13,122 bases of DNA from Candidatus Faecivivens stercoravium. GTDB lineage: Bacteria > Bacillota > Clostridia > Oscillospirales > Ruminococcaceae. The notes under the pieces were generated by a model. It was not told the origin of the DNA, did no database searches, and worked only from the letters and a program-made list of their open reading frames with translations. Every line of letters starts with the position of its first letter. The stretch's first letter is position 1. The stretch is from the NCBI GenBank assembly GCA_018712425.1, contig DVHA01000276.1:1-13122 (forward strand), given 5' to 3'. Shown here in pieces: positions 11,294 through 13,122 of the stretch. The position numbers and the translations under genes are program-made.

Positions 11294-13122
11294 ATGAAGA
11301 GGTTACATATCCGCCTTTCCGGCGGGCGGGGATACGATATCCGCATCGGCCGGGGGCTTTTGGACGAACTGGGGCCGCTGCTGCGGGAAATCTGGGGCGG
11401 GAGCCGGGTGGCGGTCGTCACCGACTCAAACGTCGCCCCCCTTTACGCGGAGCGGGCGGAAGCCTCCCTCCGGAAGGCCGGCTTTATGACGAAGCGGGCG
11501 GTCTTCCCGGCAGGGGAGAAGAGCAAGAATTTAGCTGGGCTGGAGCTGATCTACGACCAGCTTTTGTCCCCCGGCCCCTTCACCCTCACCCGCACCGACC
11601 TGATTATCGCCCTCGGCGGCGGCGTCACCGGGGATATGGCGGGGTTTGCCGCCGGGACGGTGCTGCGGGGGGTGCCTTATGTTCAGGTGCCGACCACCCT
11701 GCTCGCCCAGGTGGACTCGTCGGTCGGCGGCAAGGTGGCGGTCGACCTCAAACAGGGGAAAAACCTCGCCGGCCTCTTTTACCAGCCGAAACTGGTGCTG
11801 ATCGACCCCGACACCCTCGACACCCTCCCCGACCGGGTCTTCTTCGACGGGATGGGGGAGGTGGTCAAATACGGCCTCATCCGCAAGCCCACCCTCTGGC
11901 GGCTTTTGTCGGAAGTCTCCGGCCGGGAGGCCCTCCGCCCCTTTATGGAGGAGATCCTCTACACCTGCTGCGACTGCAAGCGGGAGATCGTCGAGCATGA
12001 CGAGCAGGACATCGGCGAGCGGATGCTTTTAAACTTCGGCCACACCGTCGGCCACGCTTATGAAAAGCTCGGCGGCTACGAAAAGTGGATGCACGGCGAG
12101 TCCGTCTGCTGCGGGATGTACACCATCCTCCGGGTCGGCGAACAGCACGGTTTCACCCGCCCCGGCCTCGCGGCATCCCTCCGGCAGCTTTTAACCCGCC
12201 AGGGGATGCCCTGGGACGCCGGCGCGGTGCCGGAAGAGGCCCTCACCGAGACCCTCGCCTTCGATAAAAAGGGGAGCGGCGCCACCATCCGCCCGGTCTT
12301 TGTCCGCACCCCCGGCGACAGCTTTTACGAACCGCTCCCCCGGGAGACCTTCGCCCGCTGGGTGCTGGAAGCGGGAGACACCCCCGAGATGCCGGCGGGA
12401 CCCACCCCCTTCCCGCCTTTTCAGGCAGCCAGGCGGGTGCTCCCCGGGAAACTATCCGGGGAACTGGCCGTCCCCGGCTCCAAGAGCGCAGGCCACCGGA
12501 CGGTGATCGCGGCGGCACTGGCGGCGGGGGAGAGCCGGATCGAGAACCTCACCCCTTCGAAGGACATCGGCGCGACCCTCCAGGCGGTGGAAGCCCTCGG
12601 CGCCAAAATCCTCTCCCGGGAGGGGGACGCCGTCACCCTCCGCGGGACCGCCGCCGCCCCTTCGGAAATCCCGGTCATCGACTGCGGCGAATCCGGTTCG
12701 ACCCTGCGGTTTATGATCCCGGTGGCCCTCGCCCTGGCGGGCGGGAAACCGGTCTCCTTCACCGGCCGCGGGCGGCTGATGGAGCGGCCGCTGGAGCCTT
12801 ATTTTGCCCTCTTCCGGGAGAAGAGGATTGCTTACCGCCTTGAAAACGGCTTCCTGCGCGTGCAGGGGACCCTCACCCCCGGGGAATACCGTTTGAGCGG
12901 CAAGGTCAGCTCCCAGTTTATCACCGGCCTGCTGCTGGCCCTGCCGCTGCTGCCGGGGGACGGGGAGAGCGAGATCGTCATCACCGATTCCCTCGAGTCG
13001 AAGGGGTATGTGGACATGACCCTCTCGGTCCTCCAGCAGTTCGGCGTCCAAGCGGAGAACGTGGATGGTACCTACACCCGTTTCCGGGTCCCGGCGGGCC
13101 AGCAGTACCATGCCGGGCGGTT
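11294..13122 (+). CDS. aroB/aroA: 3-dehydroquinate synthase / EPSP synthase fusion (AroB-AroA), 3' end outside window
   Basis: One uninterrupted frame of 609 codons joins two shikimate enzymes. Residues 1 to about 365 are 3-dehydroquinate synthase (DAHP to 3-dehydroquinate). The NAD-binding GGGVTGD is at 108-114, PTTLLAQVDSSVGGK at 133-147, and the zinc ligands are E189 (GMGEVVKYG), H250 (NFGHTVGH) and H267 (MHGE). A short Pro-rich linker (about 366-385) leads to EPSP synthase (shikimate-3-phosphate plus PEP to EPSP). That domain shows VPGSKSAGHR (393-402), CGESGSTLRF (464-473), RGRLMERP (492-499) and SSQF (539-542), so the substrate-binding K, S and R residues are kept. The ATG at 11294 has AAAGGA about 9 nt upstream. 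The frame was checked for stops through the junction. The C-terminal half of EPSP synthase lies beyond the window, and further domains could follow. Confidence 0.94.
   Translation, partial: MKRLHIRLSGGRGYDIRIGRGLLDELGPLLREIWGGSRVAVVTDSNVAPLYAERAEASLRKAGFMTKRAVFPAGEKSKNLAGLELIYDQLLSPGPFTLTRTDLIIALGGGVTGDMAGFAAGTVLRGVPYVQVPTTLLAQVDSSVGGKVAVDLKQGKNLAGLFYQPKLVLIDPDTLDTLPDRVFFDGMGEVVKYGLIRKPTLWRLLSEVSGREALRPFMEEILYTCCDCKREIVEHDEQDIGERMLLNFGHTVGHAYEKLGGYEKWMHGESVCCGMYTILRVGEQHGFTRPGLAASLRQLLTRQGMPWDAGAVPEEALTETLAFDKKGSGATIRPVFVRTPGDSFYEPLPRETFARWVLEAGDTPEMPAGPTPFPPFQAARRVLPGKLSGELAVPGSKSAGHRTVIAAALAAGESRIENLTPSKDIGATLQAVEALGAKILSREGDAVTLRGTAAAPSEIPVIDCGESGSTLRFMIPVALALAGGKPVSFTGRGRLMERPLEPYFALFREKRIAYRLENGFLRVQGTLTPGEYRLSGKVSSQFITGLLLALPLLPGDGESEIVITDSLESKGYVDMTLSVLQQFGVQAENVDGTYTRFRVPAGQQYHAGR

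Noticed and set aside
11200..12000. 266-codon plus-strand frame starting in the aroB leader.
   Set aside because: It overlaps aroB in a different frame, lacks a ribosome binding site and encodes an Arg/Gly/Pro-rich shadow typical of GC-rich antiframes.

Overview
The window reads as chromosomal DNA of a GC-rich anaerobic Firmicute, probably a Clostridia (Oscillospirales-like) gut bacterium. This is inferred from four things: a full set of [FeFe]-hydrogenase maturases, an xpaC/telA pair, strong AGGAGG-type ribosome binding sites, and codon third positions dominated by G/C. No rRNA, tRNA, CRISPR array or transposase gene was found.

Layout. Positions 9-4357 (minus strand) hold a hydrogenase maturation cluster, in transcription order TM1266-like regulator, hydE, hydG, hydF. 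A good promoter precedes it, and hairpin/T-tract sites lie in its leader and between hydG and hydF. The regulator and hydE overlap by ATGA. Positions 4567-7612 (minus) hold telA and xpaC, with xpaC upstream. Positions 7884-8375 (minus) hold two small membrane proteins, one of only 31 residues. Positions 8515-9945 (minus) encode a leaderless GH30 glycosidase, and 10247-10750 (minus) an SSAT-like GNAT acetyltransferase. On the plus strand, from 11294 to beyond the window end, a single open frame encodes 3-dehydroquinate synthase fused to EPSP synthase (AroB-AroA). It sits behind a strong promoter and a leader that looks like a transcription attenuator.

The most striking feature lies between the genes. 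Four copies of one dispersed, non-coding, structured repeat (A 2792-3040, B 5731-6158, C 9997-10239, D 10849-11080) fill the large intergenic gaps. They share conserved blocks and imperfect terminal inverted repeats. Their internal hairpins differ in sequence between copies but remain paired because both arms changed together. Copy B is flanked by a perfect 9-bp direct repeat and carries about 190 bp of extra interior that folds into two predicted three-way junctions. This looks like a mobile (MITE-like) element whose folded structure is under selection. It separates hydE from hydG and xpaC from telA, and it brackets the acetyltransferase gene as an inverted pair.

How the genes work together: HydE, HydG and HydF jointly build the H-cluster for an [FeFe]-hydrogenase whose structural gene is not in the window. 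XpaC and TelA are a recurrent Firmicute pair linked to envelope or toxic-anion stress. AroB and AroA are steps two and six of the shikimate pathway.
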